The notes: a model not told the origin generated them from the sequence alone. Shown: positions 9,470 to 18,454, counted from the first letter of the stretch. The stretch: 64,000 nucleotides of DNA from Vibrio plantisponsor (GCF_013041605.1 NZ_JABEQC010000001.1:661879-725878); one strand, 5' to 3'. Made by a program: numbers and translations.

Positions 9470-9964
9470 ATGCTCATTCGCAAAGTATCGAATTCAGATA
9501 TTGATCCAATTGTACGGATCTATAATCACTACATTGCTACCACTACCATATCTTTCGAAGAACAACCCGTAAGTACCGAAGAGATGACCAACCGCGTAGA
9601 AAGCGTGATGAGTCTGGGGCTGCCTTGGATTGTCTTAGAACAAGACGGTGAAGTAAGAGGTTATGCTTACGCTAACCAGTGGAAAGCCCGCAGTGCATAT
9701 CGTTATACCGTTGAACCCTCAATCTACGTTGCTCATGAAATGACAGGTAAAGGCGTTGGTCGTGCACTTTATGGTGAGTTATTGGAAATGTTAAAGGGCG
9801 CAGGTTACAAGAATGCGGTCGGTACGATTGCTTTGCCTAACCAATCAAGTGTGGCTTTGCATGAGCGCATGGGGTTTAAGAAAGTAGGCGAGTTCAACAA
9901 TATTGGATTTAAGTTTGAACAGCCGATCTCGGTTGGTTATTGGCAGTTAGAACTCAATAGCTAG
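9470..9964 (+). CDS. GNAT N-acetyltransferase, phosphinothricin/methionine-sulfoximine type
   Basis: The start is ATG 9470 behind a clear GGAGG, giving 164 residues. It opens IRKVSNSDIDPIVRIYNHYI and carries TTISFEEQPVS, YAYANQWKARSAYRYTVEPS and the loop MTGKGVGRALY. These are the marks of the Pat/MddA subgroup that acetylates phosphinothricin, methionine sulfone or sulfoximine. Exact substrate preference cannot be assigned, but this call is more specific than for the other GNATs in the window. Confidence 0.87.
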   Translation: MLIRKVSNSDIDPIVRIYNHYIATTTISFEEQPVSTEEMTNRVESVMSLGLPWIVLEQDGEVRGYAYANQWKARSAYRYTVEPSIYVAHEMTGKGVGRALYGELLEMLKGAGYKNAVGTIALPNQSSVALHERMGFKKVGEFNNIGFKFEQPISVGYWQLELNS

Positions 9965-9968
9965 CTCG

Positions 9969-10004
9969 ACAACCGAATAGCTGAAGATACCCTCGGTTGT
10001 TATT
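9969..10004 (+). terminator. Possible terminator hairpin after Pat-like gene
   Basis: ACAACCGA (9969-9976) and TCGGTTGT (9993-10000) form an 8-bp stem with a 16-base loop. Only a weak T tail follows, so this may be a processing or attenuator hairpin. Confidence 0.35.
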
Positions 10005-10092
10005 GACCACAGCGTTATGCTGGGTGTTATTTGTTGAGCCTGTGGCTCTCATTGTTTAAAATGGCCTACTTTTTTTATATCAGGTCATAAAA

Positions 10093-10341
10093 ATGAGCGA
10101 AAACAACTCTAAACCAGCTTTACCAGATCATCTATCAGGCAATCCACGCAGCCCACATTTCGTTGCTGAGTGTTTTGAACACCATATTGGTATTCGTCTT
10201 AACGGTAAAGAGCGTACTGATGTTGAAGAGTACTGCATCAGTGAAGGTTGGGTAAAAATTCCTTCACCAAAAGCAAAAGACCGTTGGGGTAACCCAATGC
10301 TAATCACTCTAAAAGGTGAAGTAGAAGCTTTCTACAAGTAA
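10093..10341 (+). CDS. DUF3297 family protein
   Basis: An 82-residue protein that I recognise as DUF3297: PALPDHLSGNPRSPHF near the N-terminus, then GIRLNGKERTDVEEYC and GWVKIPSPKAKDRWGNP. The family is widespread in proteobacteria and uncharacterised. It is soluble with no signal peptide. Codon use is closer to highly expressed genes than that of the neighbouring GNATs, which suggests a native gene rather than a recent arrival. Confidence 0.8.
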   Translation: MSENNSKPALPDHLSGNPRSPHFVAECFEHHIGIRLNGKERTDVEEYCISEGWVKIPSPKAKDRWGNPMLITLKGEVEAFYK

Positions 10342-10735
10342 GCCGCTCTTATCTTTGGCGAGCCATTACGAATCGCCATTTGAATTCGATACATAGGGTG
10401 CATGCTCTATGTATCTTTCCTCTCAGTTTTTCATTTTCCAATTAACCTCCAGTGCAAACACTGCTTTTTGTGAATTGCTGTTGTGACATTGTCACTTCGA
10501 AATCGATGCTACCTCCAAATGATAGTCGTGTTTATTTGCCCAACTAACTAAAGCAATCCCAACCATTATTTATATCGCTGATCTTCAACTGTAATTTTCA
10601 ACGAGTTTCCCTTGCTGGCACTTCCTGAAATCCAATAGAGTGCTAGGCTTAAATAAAGTATTGAATCAAGCTATTGCCGATTGTTGTTTGACAATATGCC
10701 GTGATAACAAGCAACGATTTGAGGAAGGGATAACA
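10342..10735. other. 394-bp intergenic stretch with one terminator hairpin
   Basis: GATACATAG (10388-10396) pairs with CTATGTATC (10407-10415) around a 10-base loop, followed by TTTCC, and probably ends the DUF3297 transcript. The rest has no open frame I trust. An upstream extension of the VOC gene to 10640 lacks a ribosome binding site. Confidence 0.55.
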
Positions 10736-11101
10736 ATGAAACAACATGAGAAAATCAATTACGTTGAATATGCAGCGAAAGATTTAGTCGCCACTAAGAC
10801 TTTTTTCTCTATGGTTTTCGGTTGGGAGTTTATTGATTACGGGCCAGACTACGCTGCGTTTTCAGACCAAGGGATTGATGGTGGCTTTTACAAAGCAGAT
10901 GCTTGTAGCCAAAGTGCTAATGGTGGTGCGCTGCTGATCTTCTACAGTGCCAACATTGAGGAGACATTAGAGAAAGTACTGCTCAATGGGGGAGATATCG
11001 TGCGTCCTATCTTTGAGTTTCCCGGAGGTTGCCGTTTTCACTTTACAGAACCTAGTGGCAATGAGTTTGCTGTTTGGTCTGAAGGTTTAGGCGAACAATA
11101 A
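10736..11101 (+). CDS. VOC (glyoxalase/bleomycin resistance) family protein
   Basis: The start at ATG 10736 follows GAGGAAGG and gives 121 residues. The single VOC module shows the opening INYVEYAAKDLVATKTFFSMVFGW and the closing FHFTEPSGNEFAVWSE, where the late Glu is a usual metal ligand. VOC proteins bind metal and act as isomerases, dioxygenases or drug-binding proteins. Relatives of this short type (YdcR/PhnB-like) are mostly uncharacterised. Confidence 0.85.
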   Translation: MKQHEKINYVEYAAKDLVATKTFFSMVFGWEFIDYGPDYAAFSDQGIDGGFYKADACSQSANGGALLIFYSANIEETLEKVLLNGGDIVRPIFEFPGGCRFHFTEPSGNEFAVWSEGLGEQ

Positions 11102-11340
11102 CGGCTAAACGCTGGCAGTGAAGTCATGTACAAATGATTGGTTTTACCACAGCAGGGACAAGCCACGGGGCAGGAAACTATCTCTTCGACGTCTTATGAA
11201 TAACGGTAAATCAACAGGTTAATTTATTTTCTTGTTGAATCTTTGTTGCATAACTATTACGTTCAGTAAACGATGATGTTCTCACTCCAAAGAGAGAGCA
11301 TCTGTCTTGATTACAAGAAGTAAAAGGGTCAGGGATAGTT

Positions 11341-11811
11341 GTGGTAACGATTGAAAAATACAGCCCAATCAGGGAAGAAGAAGCCAGTCTGTTGAGTGTT
11401 CTAAGCGACCAAGCACAATTTACGGTCAGCAATGTTCCCCAAGTGGTTAAAGACTTAAAAGAGTCTGAACATCCCCACCTTATTATTTTTGAAGGTAAAG
11501 CGGTCGGCTTCTTTTTGCTCGATCTGAATTACTCTGAGAAATATCAGTTTGGACAGCACAAGGCGATAGGCGTAAGAGCGTTGCTGGTTGACCAGAAATA
11601 TCAAGGTAAAGGTATTGCGACCCAAGCCATTAAAGCGTTACCAAGCTATGTGACAGAGCACTATCCCGACTATGAAGTCATGCAGTTAACGGTAAATTGC
11701 CGCAACAAGGCTGCTTATGCGTGTTATTTGAAATGTGGTTTTGTGGATAGTGGTGAGTTGTATACGGGCGGACCTGTAGGTCCACAAAACATCATGCAAA
11801 GAGAGTTGTAG
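11341..11811 (+). CDS. GNAT family N-acetyltransferase
   Basis: A 156-residue GNAT from a GTG start, with AGGG upstream. The acetyl-CoA loop is VDQKYQGKGIATQAI, followed by NKAAYACYLKCGFVDSGE. The N-terminal half (QAQFTVSNVPQVV, then EGKAVGFFLLD) is usual for spermidine/amino-acid-type GNATs, but the acceptor is unknown. The next gene begins 3 bp after its stop, so the pair is translationally linked. Confidence 0.85.
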   Translation: MVTIEKYSPIREEEASLLSVLSDQAQFTVSNVPQVVKDLKESEHPHLIIFEGKAVGFFLLDLNYSEKYQFGQHKAIGVRALLVDQKYQGKGIATQAIKALPSYVTEHYPDYEVMQLTVNCRNKAAYACYLKCGFVDSGELYTGGPVGPQNIMQREL

Positions 11812-11814
11812 ATT

Positions 11815-12009
11815 TTGTCGACTACCGATAGTAGCAATACCCCCGCATCACCTTGTATTCGTCAATGTTGTTTGGATGAACAAGATGTTTGTGTTGGGTG
11901 TTTTCGGACTATAGAAGAAATCATTCATTGGAGTGCGTCTTCAGACGCAGAAAAAACTCAGATTATAGAGCGATGTAAACAGAGAAAAGAGCAGCGCAAA
12001 CGTTGTTAA
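11815..12009 (+). CDS. DUF1289 family Cys-rich small protein
   Basis: A 64-residue protein with a TTG start, 3 bp after the preceding GNAT. The signature SPCIRQCCLDEQDVCVGCFRT has four spaced cysteines, and EEIIHWS follows. The family (YdhL-like) is widespread and probably binds a metal, with function unknown. The C-terminus is basic (QRKEQRKRC). Its tight coupling to the GNAT gene suggests joint expression. Confidence 0.8.
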   Translation: MSTTDSSNTPASPCIRQCCLDEQDVCVGCFRTIEEIIHWSASSDAEKTQIIERCKQRKEQRKRC

Positions 12010-12032
12010 TTAAAGAGAGTGTTGGAGTAATT

Positions 12033-12524
12033 ATGACCGTTGAAATTCGAAGGGCTGAGCCATCAGATGCAAGAGCCATCAAACAAATTTATGAATGTAA
12101 AAATGCCTATTCGAGTACACTCCAACTCCCTCATCCATCGCTGACTTTGTGGGAAAAGCGTACGACGGATGTGCCAGACAATGTTTTTGTTTATGTTGCG
12201 TTAGTGGATGGAGAAATTGTTGGCAACTTGGGTTTTGAAGTTTGCACCAGCCCACGCAGGCGTCATGTGGCTTCTCTGGGTATGGGAGTGAAAGACGATG
12301 TTCAAGGCCGTGGCGTTGGTAGCGCTTTGCTTGCCACTGTGATTGATCTGGCAGACAACTGGCTGAATCTAAAACGGATCGAACTGACGGTATACAGTGA
12401 CAATGTTCGGGCGATTAACCTGTATAAGAAATTTGGTTTTGCTGTTGAAGGTGAGTCGAAGGCGTATGCATTTCGCAATGGTGAATACGTCTCTGCCTAT
12501 CATATGGCGCGAGTATTAGATTGA
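12033..12524 (+). CDS. GNAT family N-acetyltransferase
   Basis: The start at ATG 12033 follows TTGGAG and gives 163 residues. The opening is VEIRRAEPSDARAIKQIY, and the loop VQGRGVGSALLATVI and end AINLYKKFGFAVEGESKAYAF follow. It resembles the YhhY/SpeG-like group of amino-acid or polyamine acetyltransferases. The stop of the upstream DUF1289 gene is 23 bp away, and the next GNAT starts 12 bp after this one, which suggests a four-gene transcript from 11341 to 12974. Confidence 0.86.
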   Translation: MTVEIRRAEPSDARAIKQIYECKNAYSSTLQLPHPSLTLWEKRTTDVPDNVFVYVALVDGEIVGNLGFEVCTSPRRRHVASLGMGVKDDVQGRGVGSALLATVIDLADNWLNLKRIELTVYSDNVRAINLYKKFGFAVEGESKAYAFRNGEYVSAYHMARVLD

Positions 12525-12536
12525 TTGTGAGGATGT

Positions 12537-12974
12537 ATGATGATCACCCTACGAGAAATGGATATTTCTGATTATCAAGCCGTAATCGAGTTATGGGGAC
12601 AAACCGATAATTTGTCACTCAGAGACGCAGATTCTGAGCAAAACATCGCGGCGTATTTAGAGCGAAATCCTGCACTCAGCTTTGTCGCTCTTGATGGCGA
12701 CATCGTTGTTGGTGCAGTGTTAGTCGGTACCGATGGCCGCCGTGGATATTTACAACACCTAGCGGTTGACGATCGCTATCGTGGGCAGAGAATTGGACAG
12801 GGGTTGGTTGACCAATCCATTCGCGCATTGGCGGCGCTCGGTATCTCGAAAACCCATTTATTTGTCTTGAATGAAAATCACAGTGCCAAAGGTTTCTACG
12901 ACAAACTGGGTTGGTATCCGCGCAATGAGATAACTATGTATTCGTTTAATAGTTCAGACAACTTAAACGTCTAG
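12537..12974 (+). CDS. GNAT family N-acetyltransferase, YpeA-like
   Basis: A 145-residue GNAT with GTGAGGA before adjacent ATG codons at 12537 and 12540. The order IAAYLERNPALSFVALDGD, then YLQHLAVDDRYRGQRIGQGL, then LFVLNENHSAKGFYDKLGW matches the YpeA-like group. The loop reads YRGQRIGQ. Acceptor unknown. A strong terminator follows and closes the group. Confidence 0.86.
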   Translation: MMITLREMDISDYQAVIELWGQTDNLSLRDADSEQNIAAYLERNPALSFVALDGDIVVGAVLVGTDGRRGYLQHLAVDDRYRGQRIGQGLVDQSIRALAALGISKTHLFVLNENHSAKGFYDKLGWYPRNEITMYSFNSSDNLNV

Positions 12975-12996
12975 CCAATATCCGCTCGAGCTGAAA

Positions 12997-13025
12997 TAAA
13001 AACGGCGCTAGTAGCGCCGTTTTTA
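12997..13025. terminator. Bidirectional terminator between GNAT and DUF2058 genes
   Basis: AACGGCGCTA and its complement TAGCGCCGTT are flanked by A on the left and T on the right. The hairpin can serve the + strand GNAT gene and the convergent - strand gene. Confidence 0.9.
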
Positions 13026-13055
13026 ATGCTGTCGAACTTATTACAACTGCCGTGA

Positions 13056-13577
13056 TTACCACATCAAGTCATCAGGTACGACGAAATCTGCATACGGATC
13101 GTCTTCTGCTGGAATATCCGCTTCAAGTGCTTTTTGTTCGATGACAGTGTTGTCGTCACGCATGGCGATTTTATTTGCCACGCCACTTGGAATCACTGCG
13201 TAAGTCTCTTCATAACGAGCAATCGCGACAATACCTTTGATCAGTTGATCGCGGATCAGTGATGTGACATACAGAGACTTCACAAGCGTTCCGTCAGTGA
13301 AGTTGTACTTGATATCGCCATCAGCAATATCAATTTTGTTCATTTCTACTAACTGCTTAATTTGAGCACGGATTTCTTTGCTTAGACGCTGCTCTTTCTG
13401 TTGCAGGCTCAGTTCCTTATCACGTTCTAGCTGAGCGCGTTTGTTCTCTTCAACCGCAGCTTTAACCTCACGCGCCTGCACACGAGATTTCTTCGAACCT
13501 TTTTTTGCTTTTTTTAATTTTTTCTCATTAACCAAGCCAGCTTTTAGCATCTGTTCTTGGAGAGTTAGCTTTGCCAT
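13056..13577 (-). CDS. DUF2058 family nucleoid/RNA-associated protein (YaiL-like)
   Basis: I start at the internal Met of MAKLTLQEQMLKAGLV, giving 173 residues, because this is the family's usual first line. The longer frame to 13649 adds 24 residues unlike the family. A long basic, charged coiled-coil region (residues ~15-75: KKLKKAKKGSKKSRVQ) is followed by a globular part with NFTDGTLVKSLYV. E. coli YaiL is the best known relative and is poorly characterised. Confidence 0.85.
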   Translation of the reverse strand: MAKLTLQEQMLKAGLVNEKKLKKAKKGSKKSRVQAREVKAAVEENKRAQLERDKELSLQQKEQRLSKEIRAQIKQLVEMNKIDIADGDIKYNFTDGTLVKSLYVTSLIRDQLIKGIVAIARYEETYAVIPSGVANKIAMRDDNTVIEQKALEADIPAEDDPYADFVVPDDLMW

Positions 13578-13807
13578 CGATATGTCCAGTTCCTCAAATT
13601 TGTGCCATTTTAGCGGCTCAGGCCAAGCAAATAAAGCATCGACTGACATTGTTAGCTTTTAGCGTCAACTGAGTGAATGGCGTCGCCTCCCAATACCGCA
13701 TCTTATTGTTCGAGATGTGATATTTATGCATTGCGAGTCCATGCACTGGGCGTTATATTCAAATTTTGGCTCGTACCATTTAATAAATTTCCACGTGGAT
13801 CTGAGAT

Positions 13808-14308
13808 ATGGAATTAGAGTTATTAGAAGAAAAACATTTCCAATCACTTTTTGAGTTTGAGAAAAGCAACCGTGACTGGTTTGAGCAATTTGTGCCTCCA
13901 AGACCATCAAGTTATGACAGCTTTGCCAGCTTTCGCGATATTACGAATAGCTTGATTGAACAGCATGAAGAAGGCACTGGGTTCTTTTATGTGGTGGTTG
14001 AAGATGGTGAGGTGATTGCCCGCGCAAACATGATCGATGTAACGGATGACGAATGCGAAATTGGTTATCGGGTTTGCCAAAATTGGAGTGGTAAAGGCGT
14101 AGCCAGCTTTGCAGTGAAACAACTGATTGAGATTGCCCGTGATGAGTTGGATCTCCGCTTGCTGACAGCAAAAGCCGCTACCAATAATCCCGCTTCGATG
14201 CGTGTACTTGAAAAAGCGGAGTTTGTTCGAGTAGGACAAGAGAAAAATGCGTTTGTGCTTAATGGTAAAACGTTGTCTCTTGCCTGTTATGAGAAAACCC
14301 TAAACTAA
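13808..14308 (+). CDS. GNAT N-acetyltransferase, RimJ/RimL type
   Basis: A 166-residue protein that opens MELELLEEKHFQSLFEFEKSN, typical of the RimJ/RimL branch that acetylates ribosomal-protein or other N-termini. The loop is CQNWSGKGVASFAV, and the closing block NPASMRVLEKAEFVRVGQE is diagnostic of this branch. It lies apart from the other GNATs, between DUF2058 and the methyltransferase. Whether it modifies a protein or a small molecule is open. Confidence 0.86.
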   Translation: MELELLEEKHFQSLFEFEKSNRDWFEQFVPPRPSSYDSFASFRDITNSLIEQHEEGTGFFYVVVEDGEVIARANMIDVTDDECEIGYRVCQNWSGKGVASFAVKQLIEIARDELDLRLLTAKAATNNPASMRVLEKAEFVRVGQEKNAFVLNGKTLSLACYEKTLN

Positions 14309-14346
14309 CCAGTTCCATTTTTTTCAACACGGTGGCTGTATATGGA

Positions 14347-15048
14347 TTATTCAGCCACTTGATCTTGAGAGTATTCCAACTTCACTTCCGAATAAGCATC
14401 GATGATGTGCTGCACATCTGCTGAGTTACCGCTTTGCATGCGGCGATAGTGGTTTAATGTAGCTCGAAGGTATTTGCCTGCTGATGCGGCTTGTTGTTCA
14501 CTGTTGCAATGCCAAATACGGCTGCCTGTTATCGTGACGGGTATTCTTTCTGCCGCTTTGGTTGAGACGTATATGATTTCGTAGAAACGGCTATTTTCTT
14601 CAAGCAACACTTCATCTATCAGTCCGAAATCGAGCTCAATCAGTTTTTGCCGTAAGGCGAACTGGTGATGGACAGGGCACAGCAAGAAGTCGATTGTTAG
14701 ATTTGAATACTGACGGCGTATTTCACTGATGAAGTGCATCATTAAATCACCACCCACACCGGCAATAATTATCAGATGTTTACCTGAGTATTCTTCTAGA
14801 GGCAATTTGGCGACATCTAAGCAGTGGGTATGCCATTTAGATGATGAATGGGCGTAAAAGCGCTGCAGTTTACTTTCTACCTCTGACATTAGGCTTGGGA
14901 CAATATCCACAAAATGAATATTGGCTGCCGCCTGTCTGTTTAGTAAGGAAGCGCCAAGAAAACCGTGGTCACAACAGCAATCCCAAATATGGTCGTAAGA
15001 TGCCATGATCATCTGGTCAATTTGTTTGAGTCGTTTGCTGAGTTTCAA
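14347..15048 (-). CDS. trmK: tRNA (adenine-N1)-methyltransferase, TrmK family
   Basis: A 233-residue SAM-dependent methyltransferase. The SAM motif region is HIWDCCCDHGFLGASLL, followed by FVDIVPSLM and the family motif IIIAGVGGDLMMHFI. TrmK of Gram-positive bacteria makes m1A22 in tRNA. The gammaproteobacterial relatives are often annotated only as methyltransferases, so the exact modification is inferred. The start is TTG at 15048 and reads MKLSKRLKQID, the usual family beginning. Confidence 0.78.
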   Translation of the reverse strand: MKLSKRLKQIDQMIMASYDHIWDCCCDHGFLGASLLNRQAAANIHFVDIVPSLMSEVESKLQRFYAHSSSKWHTHCLDVAKLPLEEYSGKHLIIIAGVGGDLMMHFISEIRRQYSNLTIDFLLCPVHHQFALRQKLIELDFGLIDEVLLEENSRFYEIIYVSTKAAERIPVTITGSRIWHCNSEQQAASAGKYLRATLNHYRRMQSGNSADVQHIIDAYSEVKLEYSQDQVAE

Positions 15049-15202
15049 TCAATGTACCTAAAACCTGTTTCAACGGGCGCATTCTAGAGGTTTTTCATCA
15101 GTTAGAAAACCGATAACAAGGTATTGAGTACAGGGTAGGTATGTGAAAATAGGACGAAGCTAATTCGGGGCATCTGTTGGCCCCGAAATCAATCTTTGAA
15201 GG

Positions 15203-15877
15203 TTATTCGAGTTCGACTGGTGGACGGAAGACCATCTCATGCATCACCACATCTTCTGGAAGTTCTAAGATCTGGTTGATGGTGTAGGCCACACTCTTCG
15301 CACTCATATATTGAGGGCGTTCCACTTCGCGGAAGTTAGTGTCCGTACCGCCTGGAAATAACGTTGTTACTTTAATGCCATGTGGCTGCGCTTCTTTCAT
15401 TAAAATCGAACTGAAACCCGCAAAGCCTTGTTTCATCGCAGTGTAGACGCTCATGGTTTCGTTGGCGCGTTTTGCCACTGTGCTGACGACATTAATAATG
15501 AATCCCTTCTTCAACGGTTTCATTACGGTCAACGCTTCTCGGCTCAACAGAGCAGGAGCACGCAGATTCACAGCATACTGGTGATCAAACTCTTCCAGAG
15601 TGAACTCTTCAATGGCACATTTTCTCGAGTTCATCCCTGCGTTGTTGATAAGCACGTCCAGTTTGCCTAACTGATGATAGGCTTTGTTAAACATCTCAAC
15701 TGTTTGTGTTGCACAACTTAAGTCCGCTTCAATAGTGAAGCATTGAGTTTCCGTTTGTAACTCGGCGAGTTTGTCGGTGTTTCTGCCAGTCGCAACAATC
15801 TTATGGCCTTTCGAAGCCAGCAGTTTTGTGAGTTCATAGCCGATGCCGCTCGTCGCTCCGGTGATTAGGATATTCAT
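15203..15877 (-). CDS. Short-chain dehydrogenase/reductase
   Basis: A 224-residue classical SDR. The cofactor motif is TGATSGIGYEL (TGxxxGxG), NNAG is at residues 78-81, and the active site is VYTAMKQGF (YxxxK) preceded by the Ser in VVSTVAK. It reduces or oxidises a carbonyl or alcohol with NAD(P), with unknown substrate. No partner gene is nearby. Confidence 0.88.
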   Translation of the reverse strand: MNILITGATSGIGYELTKLLASKGHKIVATGRNTDKLAELQTETQCFTIEADLSCATQTVEMFNKAYHQLGKLDVLINNAGMNSRKCAIEEFTLEEFDHQYAVNLRAPALLSREALTVMKPLKKGFIINVVSTVAKRANETMSVYTAMKQGFAGFSSILMKEAQPHGIKVTTLFPGGTDTNFREVERPQYMSAKSVAYTINQILELPEDVVMHEMVFRPPVELE

Positions 15878-16115
15878 AGCTATTCGCTTTTATAGACAAG
15901 GTGGGTGATGTATAGATAGTGTCAGCATCCGGCTTCTTCGTAAAGAGAGATACGTACCGTAACAAAGTGATTGTGGTGTGAAATTAAGGGTACTGCGCGA
16001 AAATGTATATGGTTGAAGTCCTGTTTAGTAAGGAATACGATGGTTGAGCTCTCAACTCAATGATTTGACGAATGATTAACTCATATTTAAGCCGTAACAA
16101 TAAAAGGAGCACACA

Positions 16116-16811
16116 ATGAAAACCATAGGAATGTTGGGTGGAATGTCGTGGGAATCGACAGTGAGCTACTACAAAGCGATTAATGAAGGTGTAAAGCAGG
16201 CGCTGGGTGGATTGCACTCTGCGAAGATAGCGCTTTACAGTGTTAATTTCGAAGAAATTGAGAAATTACAACGAGTTGGCGATTGGGATCAAGCGGGTGC
16301 TATTTTAGGTAATGCGGCCAAATCCATACAGGCAGGCGGCGCAGATTTTTTACTCATTTGTACTAACACCATGCACAAAGTGCTTCCGCAAATAGAAGAG
16401 CAAATCGACATTCCTGTTCTTCATATTGCTGACGCGACGGCGAACAAGCTTATCGAAGATGGTATTTCAAAAGTAGGCTTGCTTGGTACAGCCTTTACTA
16501 TGGAACAGGATTTCTACAAACGTAGGATCAGCGAAAAATTTGGTATTGAAGTTATCGTACCTGAACATGAAGAACGTGAAGTCGTACACCGAGTAATTTA
16601 TGATGAGTTGTGTCAGGGACAGATCCTTTCCGAATCCAGAGAGCAATACATCAACATCATTGACAATTTACGTCGTGCAGGAGCCGAAGCGGTAATTCTG
16701 GGTTGCACAGAAATTGCTCTGTTAGTTGAACAACAACACACACAAGTAAAGCTGTACGACACGACAAAAATTCACGCTGAAGAAGCCGTGAAGCTCGCTC
16801 TTTCCAACTAA
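16116..16811 (+). CDS. Aspartate/glutamate racemase family protein
   Basis: A 231-residue PLP-independent racemase. Both catalytic cysteines are present, in LLICTNTMHK and in ILGCTEIALL, with the opening GMLGGMSWEST typical of YgeA/aspartate racemase. It interconverts D and L amino acids. Relatives of this size act on Asp, Glu or broader sets. AAAAGGAG precedes the ATG. The following membrane-protein gene starts about 75 bp later. Confidence 0.9.
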   Translation: MKTIGMLGGMSWESTVSYYKAINEGVKQALGGLHSAKIALYSVNFEEIEKLQRVGDWDQAGAILGNAAKSIQAGGADFLLICTNTMHKVLPQIEEQIDIPVLHIADATANKLIEDGISKVGLLGTAFTMEQDFYKRRISEKFGIEVIVPEHEEREVVHRVIYDELCQGQILSESREQYINIIDNLRRAGAEAVILGCTEIALLVEQQHTQVKLYDTTKIHAEEAVKLALSN

Positions 16812-16885
16812 ATTATTCCCATCCAAGTCGCCGGCGTTACGTCATCTTGGAGTTGTTTGGGACAAGAGGATGTAAATACAAAACT

Positions 16886-17929
16886 ATGTTTGAAGGTTCT
16901 TCTAGGTATAGTTTGCCTAACATTATCGTCATTGCATTGATGTCGGCGTCGATTGGGCTGTTGTCTTCTATACCTCTCGCTGAGCTTTTTATCTCAGCAG
17001 CGGCAATTATTATTTTAAGAAAGCGCTTTGATGTGCAAATCGTCATTCCAAATTCACTTTTGATGTTTATCCAAGTGATATTAGGTATCAGTGTTGGCGC
17101 GACGATCTCCTTAGGCGAACTTTCCCATACCTTGAATCCAGCGGTGATTCTAGGTTTAGTGATCTGCTTGATATTACAAACAAGCTGTAGCTATTGGTGG
17201 CTTCACCATAAAGAAAAATGGAACCCGTTTGAATCCTTACTGGGTGCTGTTCCCGGTGCCATGGCCGCCATTTTGGTCATTAGCGAGTCGGGAAACAAGC
17301 CGTCACCAAGAGTGGTGTACTCTCACTCGGTTCGTTTGATCATATTGATTGTTTTAGCGGGCTTTATTTCAAACACTACGGTTAATGTAGCGATTGAACA
17401 TACCATGATTGGCTGGCAACAGTGGGCGTTGCTTATGGGCGTCATTGCCGTCAGTATGATTTGCGGTAAGCTTTCGCTACGATTCGGTATACCAGCACCG
17501 TATATGATTGCATCGCTAGTGATTGCTGCTTTTTGTAACAGCTATGTCACGACGATAGATTTATCTGTGCCGTCGTTCATCGTCATCTTTGCCACGGGAT
17601 TGCTCGGCTCATTGATTGGCGCTCGTTTAGCTGAAACCACTTTACGTGAGGCGATGTCCTATTCAAAGGCGGGTGTGTTTGTCACCATCATTGGTCTGCT
17701 TGTTGCAGCAGTGACGTCTTATATTGCATCGCATCTGTTAGGCTTAAGCTGGGTAGTTGTGCTGTTGGCTTGGGTGCCGGGCAGTGTGGAAGCCATGACG
17801 GCGGTTGCCCTGCTGCTTGGGTTGGAACCTGCGTTCGTCATGGTAAATCATGCGATTCGATTGTTACTTCTTTATACCTTGCCTGTTGTGTTGAAAAACC
17901 GATTGGAGCAGCTAAGAGAACAGCAGTAG
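16886..17929 (+). CDS. AbrB-family integral membrane protein
   Basis: A 347-residue hydrophobic protein with about ten membrane segments and a duplicated pattern. ISVGATISLGEL and VPGAMAAILVISE lie in the first half, and ATGLLGSLIGARLAE and WVPGSVEAMTAVALLLG in the second. It matches the AbrB/ammonia monooxygenase-like membrane family (PF05145), which despite the name has no DNA-binding domain. The cargo is unknown. I prefer ATG 16886; an in-frame TTG at 16847 would add 13 residues. Confidence 0.8.
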   Translation: MFEGSSRYSLPNIIVIALMSASIGLLSSIPLAELFISAAAIIILRKRFDVQIVIPNSLLMFIQVILGISVGATISLGELSHTLNPAVILGLVICLILQTSCSYWWLHHKEKWNPFESLLGAVPGAMAAILVISESGNKPSPRVVYSHSVRLIILIVLAGFISNTTVNVAIEHTMIGWQQWALLMGVIAVSMICGKLSLRFGIPAPYMIASLVIAAFCNSYVTTIDLSVPSFIVIFATGLLGSLIGARLAETTLREAMSYSKAGVFVTIIGLLVAAVTSYIASHLLGLSWVVVLLAWVPGSVEAMTAVALLLGLEPAFVMVNHAIRLLLLYTLPVVLKNRLEQLREQQ

Positions 17930-17970
17930 TGCTTTGAACACTATTGTGGGACTTAAAGAGTTCGGATGTA

Positions 17971-18000
17971 AAAAAGCCCGCTATTACTAGCGGGCTTTTG
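17971..18000. terminator. Bidirectional terminator
   Basis: AGCCCGCT (17975-17982) and AGCGGGCT (17989-17996) are flanked by an A run and by TTTTG. It lies between the convergent AbrB-like and DUF3069 genes and can serve both. Confidence 0.9.
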
Positions 18001-18016
18001 CTTGTATAGCGCTAAA

Positions 18017-18454
18017 TTATTTAGCGAATACGTCTTTAAAATCACGCTTCAGGATTGGGTCACGGCGAGCTTTCTTAAGCTGTTTCGCCATATCTTTCAC
18101 ACAATCGTAAAGAACTTTGTCAAGCAACTGAGCGCGGTACTGTTCTTTGTCTTCTTCTGTCATATCTTTTGGTAGTTGAATGCTTGGAAATTCTTCCATC
18201 ACATTGATACCAGCAAACGCTTGGCTAACAGAAATAAGTGCATGAAACTGCTCAAAATTGTCCAAAATGTTTTGCGCACTCGCTGGAAGTTCATCCCAAG
18301 CTTCACGAACTGCTTCTTCAGAAACTTCGTGAATAGATGTCACCATTTGGTACATCTCTTCAGGTACTTGGTCGAATTCGATTACTTGGCGTAACTCTGG
18401 AGAGATGGCTTCTAAGTCCACTGTCGTTACTTCGTTTTGAGTTGTCTCAGACAT
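18017..18454 (-). CDS. DUF3069 family protein
   Basis: A 145-residue acidic, helical protein (LEAISPELRQVIEFDQVP, then FAGINVMEEFPSIQLPKDM) with a basic C-terminus (KKARRDPILKRDFKD). I recognise it as the Vibrionaceae DUF3069 group, which has no known function. There is no signal peptide or membrane segment. It shares the terminator with the AbrB-like gene and is divergent from the GGDEF gene. Confidence 0.72.
   Translation of the reverse strand: MSETTQNEVTTVDLEAISPELRQVIEFDQVPEEMYQMVTSIHEVSEEAVREAWDELPASAQNILDNFEQFHALISVSQAFAGINVMEEFPSIQLPKDMTEEDKEQYRAQLLDKVLYDCVKDMAKQLKKARRDPILKRDFKDVFAK

Noticed and set aside
9990..10045. attC-like sequence (GCGTTATGC, then GGGTGTTA) after a GNAT gene
   Set aside because: It resembles one end of a Vibrio repeat, but I found no paired core sites, and the other gaps in this run show no similar repeat.
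5373..14308. Seven GNAT genes read as a recent tandem duplication
   Set aside because: The proteins are diverged, with different subfamilies and lengths, and do not look like recent copies.
16847..16885. TTG start for the AbrB-like gene
   Set aside because: It adds 13 residues unlike the family; ATG 16886 is preferred.
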